64,000 nt of DNA from Alloascoidea africana (lineage: Eukaryota; Ascomycota; Alloascoideomycetes; Alloascoideales; Alloascoideaceae). Shown one piece after another: positions 54,671 to 64,000 of this stretch. Each line of letters opens with the position of its first letter. Position 1 is the first letter of the stretch. A program made the position numbers and the translations under genes. The notes beneath the pieces were generated by a model that saw only the letters and a list, made by a program, of their open reading frames with translations, had not been told where the DNA came from and ran no database searches. The stretch is taken from contig JAKTTT010000032.1 in NCBI GenBank assembly GCA_030581615.1, forward strand, positions 124,001 to 188,000. The letters run 5' to 3'.

Positions 54671-57600
54671 CTAATGTGGCTTCCTAGAGTCCAGCCGGAG
54701 TCGGTTTATACAAAGCAGCAAAATCGCCAAAAGTCTATAAACAACACCAACAACAATAAGTAGCCCCAGAAGCAATTTATAATTCCTCTTCAAGTCGTAA
54801 GCGTGTAAAACTTGTTCACCAGTGGTGAAAGGACATTCGCCGCTGGCCAGTCGCGTCTCTTCATCACATGTAAAGGTTGTATCTTCAAATGCAAGGTTTA
54901 TCAGAGAATTAACTGCGTAGTTCAGCGGACTGAGATAGTTAAAACCCTTGAGAACCTCGGACATGTTCATCGACATTATACCAGCCATAAACGTGCTTAT
55001 TGAGAGAAACACAGAAATCACATTGACAGCAAACCCGGTGTGGTGGAACAGTGTGTTAAACGCAATTCCAATTGATTCTCCACAGTTTACAGTGATAAAC
55101 GAACAGTACATGGTTGCAAAAAACAGTGCTGGTGTCCGAGGTAGTCCAATCACAAAGACCACAAAAGCCGAATATACAAAAGATGAAAAAATCTCAAACG
55201 GGAGCTCCAACGTGGAATATGCAAGTATGAAGGGAATAGTGGTGTAGACATTGTCGTCGTGTTCCATGTAGAAAAAATCTCGTTCAATTGGATAGATTGC
55301 AACATTGTTCAACATGCCGATGAAATAAAGAGATGTCACTTGCTGAACAAGACCTAATCTGTTCATGACTCCGTAGTAATCGGATTTGAGTGGAGCGAAA
55401 TAAATCGTCACAATGAGCCCGATGCCAATGACTTGCATGATTCGTGCAAATATCAACTCAACGTTGCGTTTCACACAAAGATACTGCCGATAAAGCAAAG
55501 TCGTGTATGCAAGAAAGAAGGTTGCAGGTTTTCTTACAAACAGTCCAAACTCAGCTGCCATTGCCTCTTCGCCTTTTCGATCCGCTGACATGGGAGTCTT
55601 GAACTTTATCTGTTTTTGTGTCCACGTATCCAGCAGACGATTCACTCGTTCTCTGGATTTGGCCTCCTTTTCTGGATCCTGTAGATTCACAGATATAACG
55701 TCCAAATAGTGATCTGCAGGGTTCGTCAGTCCAGGGCATGGGTAGCCTTGTTCATCAAAATGGTTCTCCATCTCCGAAACGTTGCCATTGAACACGACTC
55801 TTCCACCTTTTGCTAAAAGCAAAACTCTTCCAAACTGATTAAACAGATCTGAGCGTGGTTGGTGGATCGTGGATATAACAGTTCGCCCTTCCCTTGCCAG
55901 CTTCTGTAACACTTGTAAGATTGACGCTGCAATGAAACTGTCAAGTCCAGAGGTAGGCTCATCAAGAAGCAACACCTTTGGATTGTTCAAAAGTTGAATT
56001 CCAATAGAAACCCTTCTCTTTTCACCACCTGAGATACCTTTGACCAGTTCGCTGCCCACCAGAGTGTCCGCACATTCTTTTAAACCCAAATTATGTATCA
56101 CATCTGTCACAATCACATTTCTCTGCTCTTTCGTCACATGCGGGGGTAAGCGGAGTTTAGCCGCAAAAGACAAAGTTTCCCTGACTGTCAATGTTGGTAA
56201 CAGCGAGTCATCATCCTGCGAAACGTAAGAACATATTGACTTTAAAGTTGTTGATGAAACCGCCTTGCCATTCAACATAATTTCCCCTGAGGTATGGTAT
56301 TTTGTAATGACATTTGATTTTAGCCTGTCTGCAATCAGATTCAAAAGCGAACTTTTACCACTACCGGAGGGTCCCATGATGACATTCAACTTGAACGGTT
56401 CAAAAGAGGCATTGATATCTTTTAGAATGTGTTTGGGATCTGGCGGTGACAAACCCGGGATGATGTAATTTTTAGAAATGTCCAGATTCACGTCAACGAG
56501 GTTTACTGTAACATTTGTCTGTGATTTTTGCGCAGTCAATTCCTTGGCCTTTATAGCGGCATTCGATTCCTGACTCGGTGAAATTGTTTCCGTAGTTGGT
56601 TTTTGCTGTTGTGCTAATGAAACGTCCACTTTTTTAACCGCCAGAATGATGCCCGCTACAAGGTAGAAGCCAATTGCCCAGGCCAGGACCACGCACAGGG
56701 GCACTTTGATCCAGTTGACAGGGAATGCAAAGCTTTTTATTATGAATGTGCCGGTGTATTGAGCACAATCCGGATTTGTTTCGTCTCCATAAGGACAGTC
56801 GCCAAAGTAGCCGTAAAACTGGTTGGAAAAAGCTGCTCCCAAGCCATAGTAGACATAAGCGATATATTTGGTCCAACGAACGTAAACGGGCATGTGTTCA
56901 GCATTCACAAAAAAGCCACAGGCCATGCTCTGTAAGGTAAAAGCCAGGTTTGCAACCAGTGAAGCCTGTGCAAACTTGGTAGAGATTGCAACAGACATCA
57001 TCCCAAGGCACATCGACGTCAAATGAAGCAAGAAAATATTTGTAAAGTAAAGGAAAAAATGCTTTGGTGAATCCGTTCTCATTCCAAACATAAAGTAAGT
57101 GACTGCTGAAAAAAGCAACGGTACAATGACATCTTCAGTCAACAACTTGGAAATACGGCGTGATATCAAGTATCCCGCTATCGAAATACAATTTTCGTTT
57201 TTCTCCCGGTGGTAAACTTTTATATCTACTGCTGTCAATCTATAGATTTCAAAAAGCAGTAACAGATAGCTCTGCATTGCACAAGAAATGTAGATTGCTC
57301 CTGCCATGGAACGAATTCCTGTAAGTGAGCCTCCAGGCTTGTAAAAAACCCATCCACAAAGTGCACCAAGGACCAGGGCTTCCAAGTACAGTCCTAACAA
57401 TCCAACATAATCTCGTACCGAGAGAAGGGTTTGCCGTTTTGAAAGAATCAGAATTTCCCGGTGTAATGGAGCCTTTGAGGTTTTGTCTCTTGAAAACCTG
57501 GTTCGGCGAGAAGCTTTGGGAGAAGCGCTGTTTTTGTCTAAATTAGGCTGTTCGAAATGTGATTCAGACCGGGATTTCCATTCCTGAACCAATCTTTTAA

Positions 57601-58705
57601 CTCGATCTTGGCTCTCGTACTCCTTCTCGAGATCTCTTGTGTCAATGGAGGATATGTCGATAAAATAATCTGCTGGATTAACTTTGCTCGGTACAGGATA
57701 CCCAATTTCTGTAAAGTATGGTATAGAATTTTTGACTGGACCAGAGTACACCATCTGACCCTTTGACAAGATGCAAAGTGAATCGAACAAGAAGAAGATG
57801 TCTGAGCGGGGTTGATGAATACTGAGAATAATGGTTCTTCCTTTGCGCGCCAGATTCTTAAGGGTTTTTATCAACAAATAGGCAGAACTAGCATCTAAAC
57901 CTGTTGTGGGTTCATCCAAAAACAAAAGCGATGGGTTCGAAAGCATTTGAATTCCAATGCTGAGTCGTCTCTTCTCACCCCCAGAAAGACCCTTGTGTCT
58001 CGAGTCACCGACTCTAGTATCAGCGCAATCTTTCAAGCCCAATTCCAGAATGATCTCTTCAACAAGGCTCAATCGATTTGCTTTGGAGACAGTTGAAGGA
58101 AGTCTCAATTCCGCCGCGTAGAAAAGGGTTTCTCTGCACGTTAGATCGGGTAGCAATATGTCCTGTTGGATAACGTATGAATGCGAGATGCCGTGGATGC
58201 CATTATTGCCATTGTACAAAATGTCGCCTGTAATGTCTAGTCCTGACGAAGAGGAACGATTTGCGATTTGGTTCAGTAAAGACGTCTTGCCGGAACCACT
58301 CCCACCAATAATTGCTGTTACAGAACCTGCGTTCACACCAAAAGACACATCCTGTAGAATCTCCTTTGACTTGAAAGAGCCTGTATGTGCGGGTTGACTC
58401 TCTGGATCTGCTTCTGTCTCTCCTTTTGCTGCTTTTCGTTTTCCCCAGTTCCATACCGGCCAGTGCTGTTTTAGGCTAGTTCTCACCGTCAAATGCCGGA
58501 CCTGGACATTTACAGGCTCGATATCAGAGAATGAAAGATCTTTAGTACTTTGACCGTCGATTCCTCCTATTCTATAAGATTGGTACCGGGACTCCGAGAT
58601 CTCCTTCTCCAACTGGAATGCCTTTTCATCGTCATTCTCTTGCTCCACAAGCGACCCTTGCGATGAAAGTGAGGGAGAAAGCGAAGGCGATTTCGTCTCC
58701 GTCAT
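54671..58705 (-). CDS. Full-size ABCG-type transporter (YOL075C-like)
   Basis: A 1344-residue ABC transporter with reversed order (NBD-TMD)2, ABCG/White type. NBD1 has Walker A GGSGSGKT (about 134-141), signature LSGGEKRR and Walker B LLFLDEPTTGLD. TMD1 covers about 410-690. NBD2 has Walker A GPSGSGKS (about 780), signature ISGGEKRR and Walker B VLLLDEPTSGLD, followed by TMD2 up to the C-terminus. Both halves keep all ATPase motifs, unlike classical PDR transporters, whose first NBD has degenerate Walker A and signature residues. Each half is very like the other, as in S. cerevisiae YOL075C (1294 aa), which is probably the orthologue. The substrate is unknown. The first 60 residues are Ser/Glu-rich. 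The gene is uninterrupted. Confidence 0.93.
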   Translation of the reverse strand: MTETKSPSLSPSLSSQGSLVEQENDDEKAFQLEKEISESRYQSYRIGGIDGQSTKDLSFSDIEPVNVQVRHLTVRTSLKQHWPVWNWGKRKAAKGETEADPESQPAHTGSFKSKEILQDVSFGVNAGSVTAIIGGSGSGKTSLLNQIANRSSSSGLDITGDILYNGNNGIHGISHSYVIQQDILLPDLTCRETLFYAAELRLPSTVSKANRLSLVEEIILELGLKDCADTRVGDSRHKGLSGGEKRRLSIGIQMLSNPSLLFLDEPTTGLDASSAYLLIKTLKNLARKGRTIILSIHQPRSDIFFLFDSLCILSKGQMVYSGPVKNSIPYFTEIGYPVPSKVNPADYFIDISSIDTRDLEKEYESQDRVKRLVQEWKSRSESHFEQPNLDKNSASPKASRRTRFSRDKTSKAPLHREILILSKRQTLLSVRDYVGLLGLYLEALVLGALCGWVFYKPGGSLTGIRSMAGAIYISCAMQSYLLLLFEIYRLTAVDIKVYHREKNENCISIAGYLISRRISKLLTEDVIVPLLFSAVTYFMFGMRTDSPKHFFLYFTNIFLLHLTSMCLGMMSVAISTKFAQASLVANLAFTLQSMACGFFVNAEHMPVYVRWTKYIAYVYYGLGAAFSNQFYGYFGDCPYGDETNPDCAQYTGTFIIKSFAFPVNWIKVPLCVVLAWAIGFYLVAGIILAVKKVDVSLAQQQKPTTETISPSQESNAAIKAKELTAQKSQTNVTVNLVDVNLDISKNYIIPGLSPPDPKHILKDINASFEPFKLNVIMGPSGSGKSSLLNLIADRLKSNVITKYHTSGEIMLNGKAVSSTTLKSICSYVSQDDDSLLPTLTVRETLSFAAKLRLPPHVTKEQRNVIVTDVIHNLGLKECADTLVGSELVKGISGGEKRRVSIGIQLLNNPKVLLLDEPTSGLDSFIAASILQVLQKLAREGRTVISTIHQPRSDLFNQFGRVLLLAKGGRVVFNGNVSEMENHFDEQGYPCPGLTNPADHYLDVISVNLQDPEKEAKSRERVNRLLDTWTQKQIKFKTPMSADRKGEEAMAAEFGLFVRKPATFFLAYTTLLYRQYLCVKRNVELIFARIMQVIGIGLIVTIYFAPLKSDYYGVMNRLGLVQQVTSLYFIGMLNNVAIYPIERDFFYMEHDDNVYTTIPFILAYSTLELPFEIFSSFVYSAFVVFVIGLPRTPALFFATMYCSFITVNCGESIGIAFNTLFHHTGFAVNVISVFLSISTFMAGIMSMNMSEVLKGFNYLSPLNYAVNSLINLAFEDTTFTCDEETRLASGECPFTTGEQVLHAYDLKRNYKLLLGLLIVVGVVYRLLAILLLCINRLRLDSRKPH

Positions 58706-59769
58706 CTATCTGTTGTGAGAGGGAGTTGAGAAACAGACCACAAAAGACGTTATTTTTTGTTTGTTCTGTTTAAAGAAAGGGTGTGGAGATCTGGTAGCAA
58801 GGAGCAAATTTGGGCGTGCAATTCTCAAGTGCGCAGGTACTACACACGGCATGGGTTCACCACCACCCCCATATACTGTAATGCACATACACTAAAAATC
58901 AAAGAAGGGGTTTTACTTTTCATATCCAATCGATGGAGATTGATTTTAGACAGAGTAAATATACGGATCGGAAAAAGAGATCTATAGTATCTGTACTGCA
59001 TAGAAAACTGTTGTTTCAAGGGAGGAACAAATATGGCAAGTACAATCTTCCAGGAATCGTGGAGAGAGAAAGTTAGTGCCAATGCTAATTGTCTAGTCTC
59101 GATAGTTTGTTTTCCACAAGAACTGGGGAAATCAAAGATAAATTGAATAGACCCCTGTTACTAAACAGAAATTTTGGAGAACTTGAAATGAAGCAAAAGA
59201 GAGTTGACAGAATTCAAGGATTCTTTGCTCTACTCCATGGCCATCGAGCAACTGTCTTCGATATAAAGATCCTCCATTTACTAATAATGTTTTAGTTTCG
59301 TTCCTCGCTAGCTACCGAAACTCGAGGGAACTCATGTTCCCATGTACTGTGGTCCTTTGGAAGTCAACATTCTAAACATACATTGTTCGATTCGAACAGA
59401 TCCACACAAAATTGACAGTACGAATCGGCGCTTAAGTATTCGTTCGGCCCAAGCGCCCAATCTCCAAAATCGAACCGAACCGTACCGCAATTCGAACACA
59501 AACACAAACCGACACTTAAATAGATTACCCGGCCTGTCATCATCGGCCATCGGCTGCTCAGCCACACGTGACTGTGATCGCAGGGGCTATTTTTGGAAGG
59601 TGCCTGGGCAGCTGCGAGTTCGAGCGTGAAACATGAAAATGAAAATATTGTGGAATAATCCTCCTTCTCTCCTTCCTCCCTCTCACTGTCTCTTTCTTCT
59701 GGTTTCTACAGGTCTTTAGGATATAAATCTCGCTTTGGTTCACCCCCACGTCCAGGTCTATCACACACC
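58706..59769. other. Divergent 1.1-kb promoter region, ABC transporter / CHS7
   Basis: The interval lies between two divergent genes. Near 59.38-59.50 kb there is a cluster of CGAAC/GTTCG half-sites including a perfect hyphenated palindrome (59384-59398). Further right are TTACCCGG (59525-59532) and CACGTGAC (59565-59572), about 200 bp before CHS7. No gene is supported. Confidence 0.55.
59525..59532. promoter_or_regulatory. Reb1-like site TTACCCGG before CHS7
   Basis: An exact octamer 238 bp upstream of the CHS7 start, followed 32 bp later by the Cbf1-like CACGTGAC. The same pair occurs before the M16C protease gene. Confidence 0.5.
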
Positions 59770-60708
59770 ATGAAGTTTGGAGAGTTTACATTTTTCTGCG
59801 AAAGATCTCCACTGCCCCTCTGTCCACTTGTAGGGGGAGCAGGAGACTCCCCTATTCTACGCCATGGGACGCTCACCAAGTGCTATGCTCGTAGTATCGA
59901 GGTTGCAAATACGACTATATTCCAGTGTGCATCAAGTTTGATCAATATTCTGGCGATAGGAATTATTCTCATCATCTTGATGAGCATCAAATCTAAATAC
60001 ACAGCAATCGGGAGGAAAGAAATCATGTCGTTTTTCTACATCTATATTGCCCTCACTGCCATGTCCCTCGTTATAGATTCAGGAGTCGTGCCTGTTGAGT
60101 CAGAAGTTTACAACTATTTTGTGGCTGCTCAAAATGGTTTAACGTCCGCGGTCTGCTGGTGCTTGGTTATGAACGGGCTCATAATGTACCAAGTGCTTGA
60201 GGACGGCACAAACATGTCTTTATGGATAATCCGAATATCCTGTTTTTTCTTCTTTGCGGCAACATTTGTGATCAACCTAGTGACAACCAAGAACTGGGGT
60301 GGTAATGCACTGAACTCAACAGAAACCCTGGGGCTTTTTGTCATCCTATACATTGTCAACGGAATACTACTAATAACATACGTGTTCTCTCAACTCTACC
60401 TCGCCATATGGCGATTGCACGATTATTGGGCAGTAGGCTGTATTGGCCTAGGTGTGTTTTTCTTTGTTGCGGGCCAAGTGTTCCTCTACGTCTTTTCCGA
60501 TGTGATTTGTGAAGAGGCGAATCATTATATTGACGGCTTGTTCCTGGCAACTCTGTGCAACTTTTTCACAACCATGATGATATACAAATACTGGGACATG
60601 ATCACGAAAGAAGATCTGGAATTCAGCGTTAGCAATAACGATAACTATGCGTGGGAAGCCAAGAATTTACTGGATGACGACCCCAGATACTACGATGATG
60701 GTGTATGA
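59770..60708 (+). CDS. CHS7: Chitin synthase export chaperone Chs7
   Basis: A 312-residue ER membrane protein orthologous to Chs7 (yeast 316 aa), needed for folding and ER exit of chitin synthase III. The diagnostic N-terminus MKFGEFTFFCERSPLPLCPLVG is close to the conserved FGxFxxxCxxTPLPLCxLVG of the family. Seven hydrophobic helices follow, with YVFSQLYLAIWRLHDYWAVGCIGLG and VICEEANHYIDGLF as typical blocks. The C-terminus is short, acidic and cytosolic (DDDPRYYDDGV). There is no intron. Confidence 0.96.
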   Translation: MKFGEFTFFCERSPLPLCPLVGGAGDSPILRHGTLTKCYARSIEVANTTIFQCASSLINILAIGIILIILMSIKSKYTAIGRKEIMSFFYIYIALTAMSLVIDSGVVPVESEVYNYFVAAQNGLTSAVCWCLVMNGLIMYQVLEDGTNMSLWIIRISCFFFFAATFVINLVTTKNWGGNALNSTETLGLFVILYIVNGILLITYVFSQLYLAIWRLHDYWAVGCIGLGVFFFVAGQVFLYVFSDVICEEANHYIDGLFLATLCNFFTTMMIYKYWDMITKEDLEFSVSNNDNYAWEAKNLLDDDPRYYDDGV

Positions 60709-61353
60709 TTGGAACTGCCTTGAAGCATACGGTTTTTTTTTCTGGTTTAGCATGTGCATTTTGTTTCTCCTTATCCCTTCGGTAGCGGATGTGGTTCTTT
60801 TGGGATTGCGTAATGATCTTTTTGAATCGCATATTTATCATAGTTTGACAGTTGGCGCCAGACAACGCCTTTTATCCTGTTCAGAGAACGCACATTATCA
60901 TTATCTGAGTTTGAAATACATTCAAACCAGGCTAATTCAATTCAAATAGATGAAAATGCCAGCTATTGTTCTAATAAAAGTCATGTTTTGGGGATGATTG
61001 TGTTTGTAGGAAAAATGATGGTTCAATTCAAATTAGTACCACATTGTGTAGCCAAGCACGCTATTTTCCAGCACTTCAGTATTTATTCAAGTAAATAAAT
61101 CTCATGAAACAAGTTGAGACGAAATTAGGGCGAAGGCACTGCTATTTATCGAGCATGGTATTATTTGAAATGAAACCTTCCACTATGCGCCCTTGACCAG
61201 GGAACAAAACAAGGCAACAGGACAGCGCGGTTGCAATATTTTACTCCTTCTTTATCCCAATATCGGGGCAAGTTCCAACCCTGGGCACATATTCATTCTC
61301 TTCCCTATATACTTTCCCGCCTTCCTCCAACGCTCATCCGATTTCAGTAGGCA
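60709..61353. other. Intergenic, CHS7 3' flank and YIP4-like promoter
   Basis: A 645-bp AT-rich interval between two plus-strand genes, with short T runs after CHS7. No further gene is seen. Confidence 0.6.
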
Positions 61354-62518
61354 ATGCCAAAGGCCAGTTTTCAACCACTTTCAGAAGGTCGAGGAACCGA
61401 TTCAAATGAAAATGAAAACCCGTTCCTCATAATCGATGACGATGAATCTGATGATGATTTTGAAGTAAGCTCAAGTCCAAACAGCAAAGACACAACCAAT
61501 CCTTTCCAGTCAAAATACGACTATGATAATCCTAGCATCCACAGAAACGATTCTACAAGCAAAACTATAGAGAATGACTCCAAGGTTTCAGACACACTAA
61601 AGCATAGCTCTGAAAGGAATCTACACCATGAAACGCAATACAACTACACACCAGATCGACCAATAGATTCCGATTTCGCTCTAAACACCACCGATATCAG
61701 TCTGGAAGATCAAACAGATCAACCCAAGGAGACAAAAGATAACCGGCCAAAGCTAGTCGAAAGACAATTCAAGGGGAGCAGTACACTGGATGAACCTATA
61801 TTACAAACGCTCTGGAGAGATTTGAAAAGGATAGGAATTCGTCTCTTGATTGTAATCTGGCCATTAGCATTAAGCCGTTTACTTAAAAAACACAATGATG
61901 AAGAAGAGACAGCAGAAACAACCCAAGCACAAGAACTAGAAGAGCAAAAACGGCTACTTGGAGAATGGGACTTGTGGTAAGCATAATCACGTCCTTTATT
62001 AGAGAAAAACGTTTAACCAACCGTGGCTAGGGGCCCTCTGTTCTTTTCACTGCTAATGTCGCTAATACTTGCATTTATGGCGGCGGATGACGAAAAATCA
62101 ATTGTTTTCTCTGGAACGTTTTTTTTGATTTGGCTTGGTCTGGCTTTAATCTCGATCAATGTGCAGCTGCTTGGATCCACAATGTAAGTGATCGTGAAAC
62201 CATCTCCTGGATGTTTTAATGTTCCATTCCGGATTATATTTAACACGTTTCATAACGCAATTTTATAGTACTTTTTTCACTGCTCTATCGACAATTGGCT
62301 ACTCTTTGTTCCCACTCCTGGCAGCTGGGCTGGTCAGCCTCTTCTTCTCTTGGAGAATAATACGTCTCGCGGTGGTCAGCCCAATGATGGCATGGGGCCT
62401 GTTTGCAGCCACGTATTCCATGAAGAGCACGAGCTGCTTGGACAACAGATTGTTTGTTTCGGTATACCCAGTTGCCCTACTATTTTTCTGCTTGGGGTGG
62501 TTATGCGTGGCATCATAG
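61354..62518 (+). CDS. YIP4: Yip1-domain Golgi membrane protein, Yip4-like; two introns
   Basis: A 341-residue Yip1-family protein most like yeast Yip4/YIPF6, which bind Rab GTPases and act in Golgi traffic. Exons: 61354-61976, 62031-62183 and 62269-62518. Intron 1 (54 nt) has GTAAGC, TTTAAC and GCTAG. Intron 2 (85 nt) has GTAAGT, TTTAAC and TATAG. Joining gives EWDLWGPLFFSLLMSLILAF, which aligns with the DLWAPL motif at the first helix of Yip4. Exon 3 gives ALSTIGYSLFPLLAAGLVSL (the conserved GY-x-LFP motif) and the last helices ending VYPVALLFFCLGWLCVAS. The N-terminal 150 residues are acidic, Ser/Asn-rich and disordered-looking. The motif TLDEPILQTLWRDLKRI just before the membrane part is the family's conserved pre-helix block. 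Without splicing the protein would stop before its membrane domain. Confidence 0.9.
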
Positions 62519-62686
62519 GAACGTGTAGATAGTATGCCAGATTTTACTGTTAACAACCTTAGTTTGAGTTCATATTGGGAATAGACCTAGAAGAAAGATT
62601 TTCAGACGGCATTTCTATATTTTTCTTTTGCACTCTCTCGACTTATTCCGATTCCTGAAGAAACCCTGTGGGGAAAAGGTCTTACA

Positions 62687-63986
62687 ATGAGCACTGAGGC
62701 TGCAAGGTAAATCTATCGCTTTTTGTTTATCCCTCCAATCAACCAGGCCTGGAGCATCTGCTGATAGCGAAGCAGGCCCTTTCTCTCTGGAAACATTAGC
62801 ACCAGCCAGGGGTTTCCCGACAATGAGAACCTCCCTGCGGTCTACTAGAAAGCGGCTGAAGCTGACTATCTATGGAGATAGAGAAAAAGCGGCCCAGTTT
62901 CCTCATTCACCATACCTTGAACCCTCATCATCAAAGACAGACATAAACAACCCGCCATTTTCTCAAGGTTTTCCCTCTCCCAGTCACACAAATGTTTTGA
63001 AGCCATTCGGGAACAGAATAAACACAAATTCGCCTTCAATACAAAAGACTAGTCCCAAGTCTCGGACGCAGCCAGCTTCCAAAGCCATGGAAGCTTCTAA
63101 ACCTGATTCGAGCCAGAAACGAAGGGCTATAAGGCTGAGGCTTAAGAATAAGCGCAGGGTCCCTTCAAAACTGGATATGATGGATAACCAGCACCTTACG
63201 TCTTTTGATTTAATACCTCCTCCTTCTGAACAGGAGCAAAGCCCTATAGTATTCATTGAAGACTACTTTGTAGGGGATCGGATCCAGGGTTCCTCGTTAC
63301 AGGGGACAAAAACCAATTGTACTATGCAGCCGGGCCAGATGAATTCAATTATACCAAAGCTGAGAGAATTCAAAAAACGGCAGAGAATAGAGGACACAGA
63401 AGACAACATGGTTTCCTATTGCGAGGATAATGGCGATATCCGAATGGCCACTTTTAGCAAAACTGAAACAAGTAGACCAATGGAGTATGATACTCTAAAT
63501 TTCACCCACGCTGAGGATAACAATACTAGGACGTCCTCATTCTCACAATCATCATCATCAGCAACAACAATAGCGGCAGCACCTCGGGCCATTAAGATCA
63601 GAAACAGCAGTAGGCCCAGTTCATCCAAACAGCAACCGAAAAGCGCCAGTCCATTCCCCTGCGGTCTTAAACACTGCAACTTCTGTGATGCGCCGCTATA
63701 TGAAATCAGCCGCAGGCTGCCCTCAGACTCAAAGTTTGAAAGCTTTTTATGTCTCGATTGCGCGGTAAAAGATAAACAGAACATTGAGCACGATGTCTCA
63801 GACACCCAGACCCTGTCCGAAAGCATTCTCCACGACGATGCTGTAAAGATGAGACTTGTAAGAAGGACAAATAGAGCTAATTACGCCAGACGGGGACGCC
63901 CGGCGGGATGGCCCAACGACCTCAGACGCAAGCTGCGCTGGAGATGGAGACTACGCGGCCTGCTGCCCGCAATCAGTGCACGATAG
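62687..63986 (+). CDS. Uncharacterised C4 zinc-finger protein, basic C-terminus
   Basis: The main frame gives a Ser/Pro/Lys/Arg-rich protein with a C-terminal C4 motif. Cys ligands occur in HCNFCDAP and, 21 residues later, in FLCLDC, i.e. C-x2-C-x21-C-x2-C, resembling a wide GATA-type finger. It is followed by a very basic end (RRGRPAGWPNDLRRKLRWRWRLRG). A short first exon is likely: 62687-62706, then a 40-nt intron (AG/GTAAAT ... CAACCAG) to 62747. This restores an ATG and keeps the frame, giving 419 residues. The intron is very short and its branch point is weak, so translation from the ATG at 62823 (387 aa) remains possible. Basic patches near the start (RSTRKRLKLTIY) and at about 140-155 suggest a nuclear protein. 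The function and family are unknown. Confidence 0.62.
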
Positions 63987-64000
63987 ATATCCATCTTTTT

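Noticed and set aside
1-64000. Retroelements, LTRs, DNA transposons, viral fossils, rRNA, CRISPR arrays
   Set aside because: I looked for paired terminal repeats, polyprotein or transposase motifs, 5S-like sequence and regularly spaced repeats and saw none; a computed search could still find decayed pieces.

Overview
The window reads as nuclear DNA of a budding yeast (Saccharomycotina). The proteins are yeast orthologues such as Hrp1, Jac1, Htm1, Nma1, Cdc33, Mas1, Erf2, Ade8, Idh2, Chs7 and Yip4. CTG falls at invariant leucines (the HFLEH motif of Mas1, the HTLEH motif of the M16C protease, VTLIEGDG of Idh2), so the code looks standard rather than CTG-Ser or CTG-Ala. Introns are more frequent than in Saccharomyces cerevisiae: HRP1, IDH2 and the YIP4-like gene each have two, and HTM1, a Zn2Cys6 regulator and two uncharacterised genes have one each. 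They are short (40-241 nt), mostly GTAxxx...CTAAC...AG. I cannot name the species.

Layout. 0-6 kb: a TLC-domain membrane protein and a cation/Ca2+ exchanger diverge from a short shared promoter, followed by HRP1. 6-14.9 kb: gene-poor, with one spliced gene of unknown function (12.1-13.3 kb). 14.9-18.7 kb: JAC1 (mitochondrial Fe-S co-chaperone) and HTM1/MNL1 (ER mannosidase of ERAD) converge. 18.7-30.6 kb: a Zn2Cys6 regulator stands alone with more than 4 kb of non-coding DNA on either side. 30.6-64 kb: dense housekeeping DNA with an amino-acid permease, an ADH6-type reductase, NMN adenylyltransferase, a nodulin-like MFS protein, an M16C protease, eIF4E, Mas1, two uncharacterised proteins, Erf2, Ade8, Idh2, a hotdog thioesterase, a full-size ABCG transporter, Chs7, a Yip1-family protein and a C4 zinc-finger protein.

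The genes form no operon-like system. Recurring themes are mitochondrial function (JAC1, MAS1, IDH2) and membrane traffic or quality control (HTM1, ERF2, CHS7, the YIP4-like gene). Several promoters share an octamer TTACCCGG (Reb1-like) or a Rap1-like site, often next to a TCAC(A/G)TGA E-box. I saw no transposon, LTR, viral fossil, rRNA, convincing tRNA or CRISPR array. The most unusual parts are the three long gene-free tracts, the isolated regulator, the unknown spliced gene, and a frame-neutral 57-nt exon in the IDH2 presequence.
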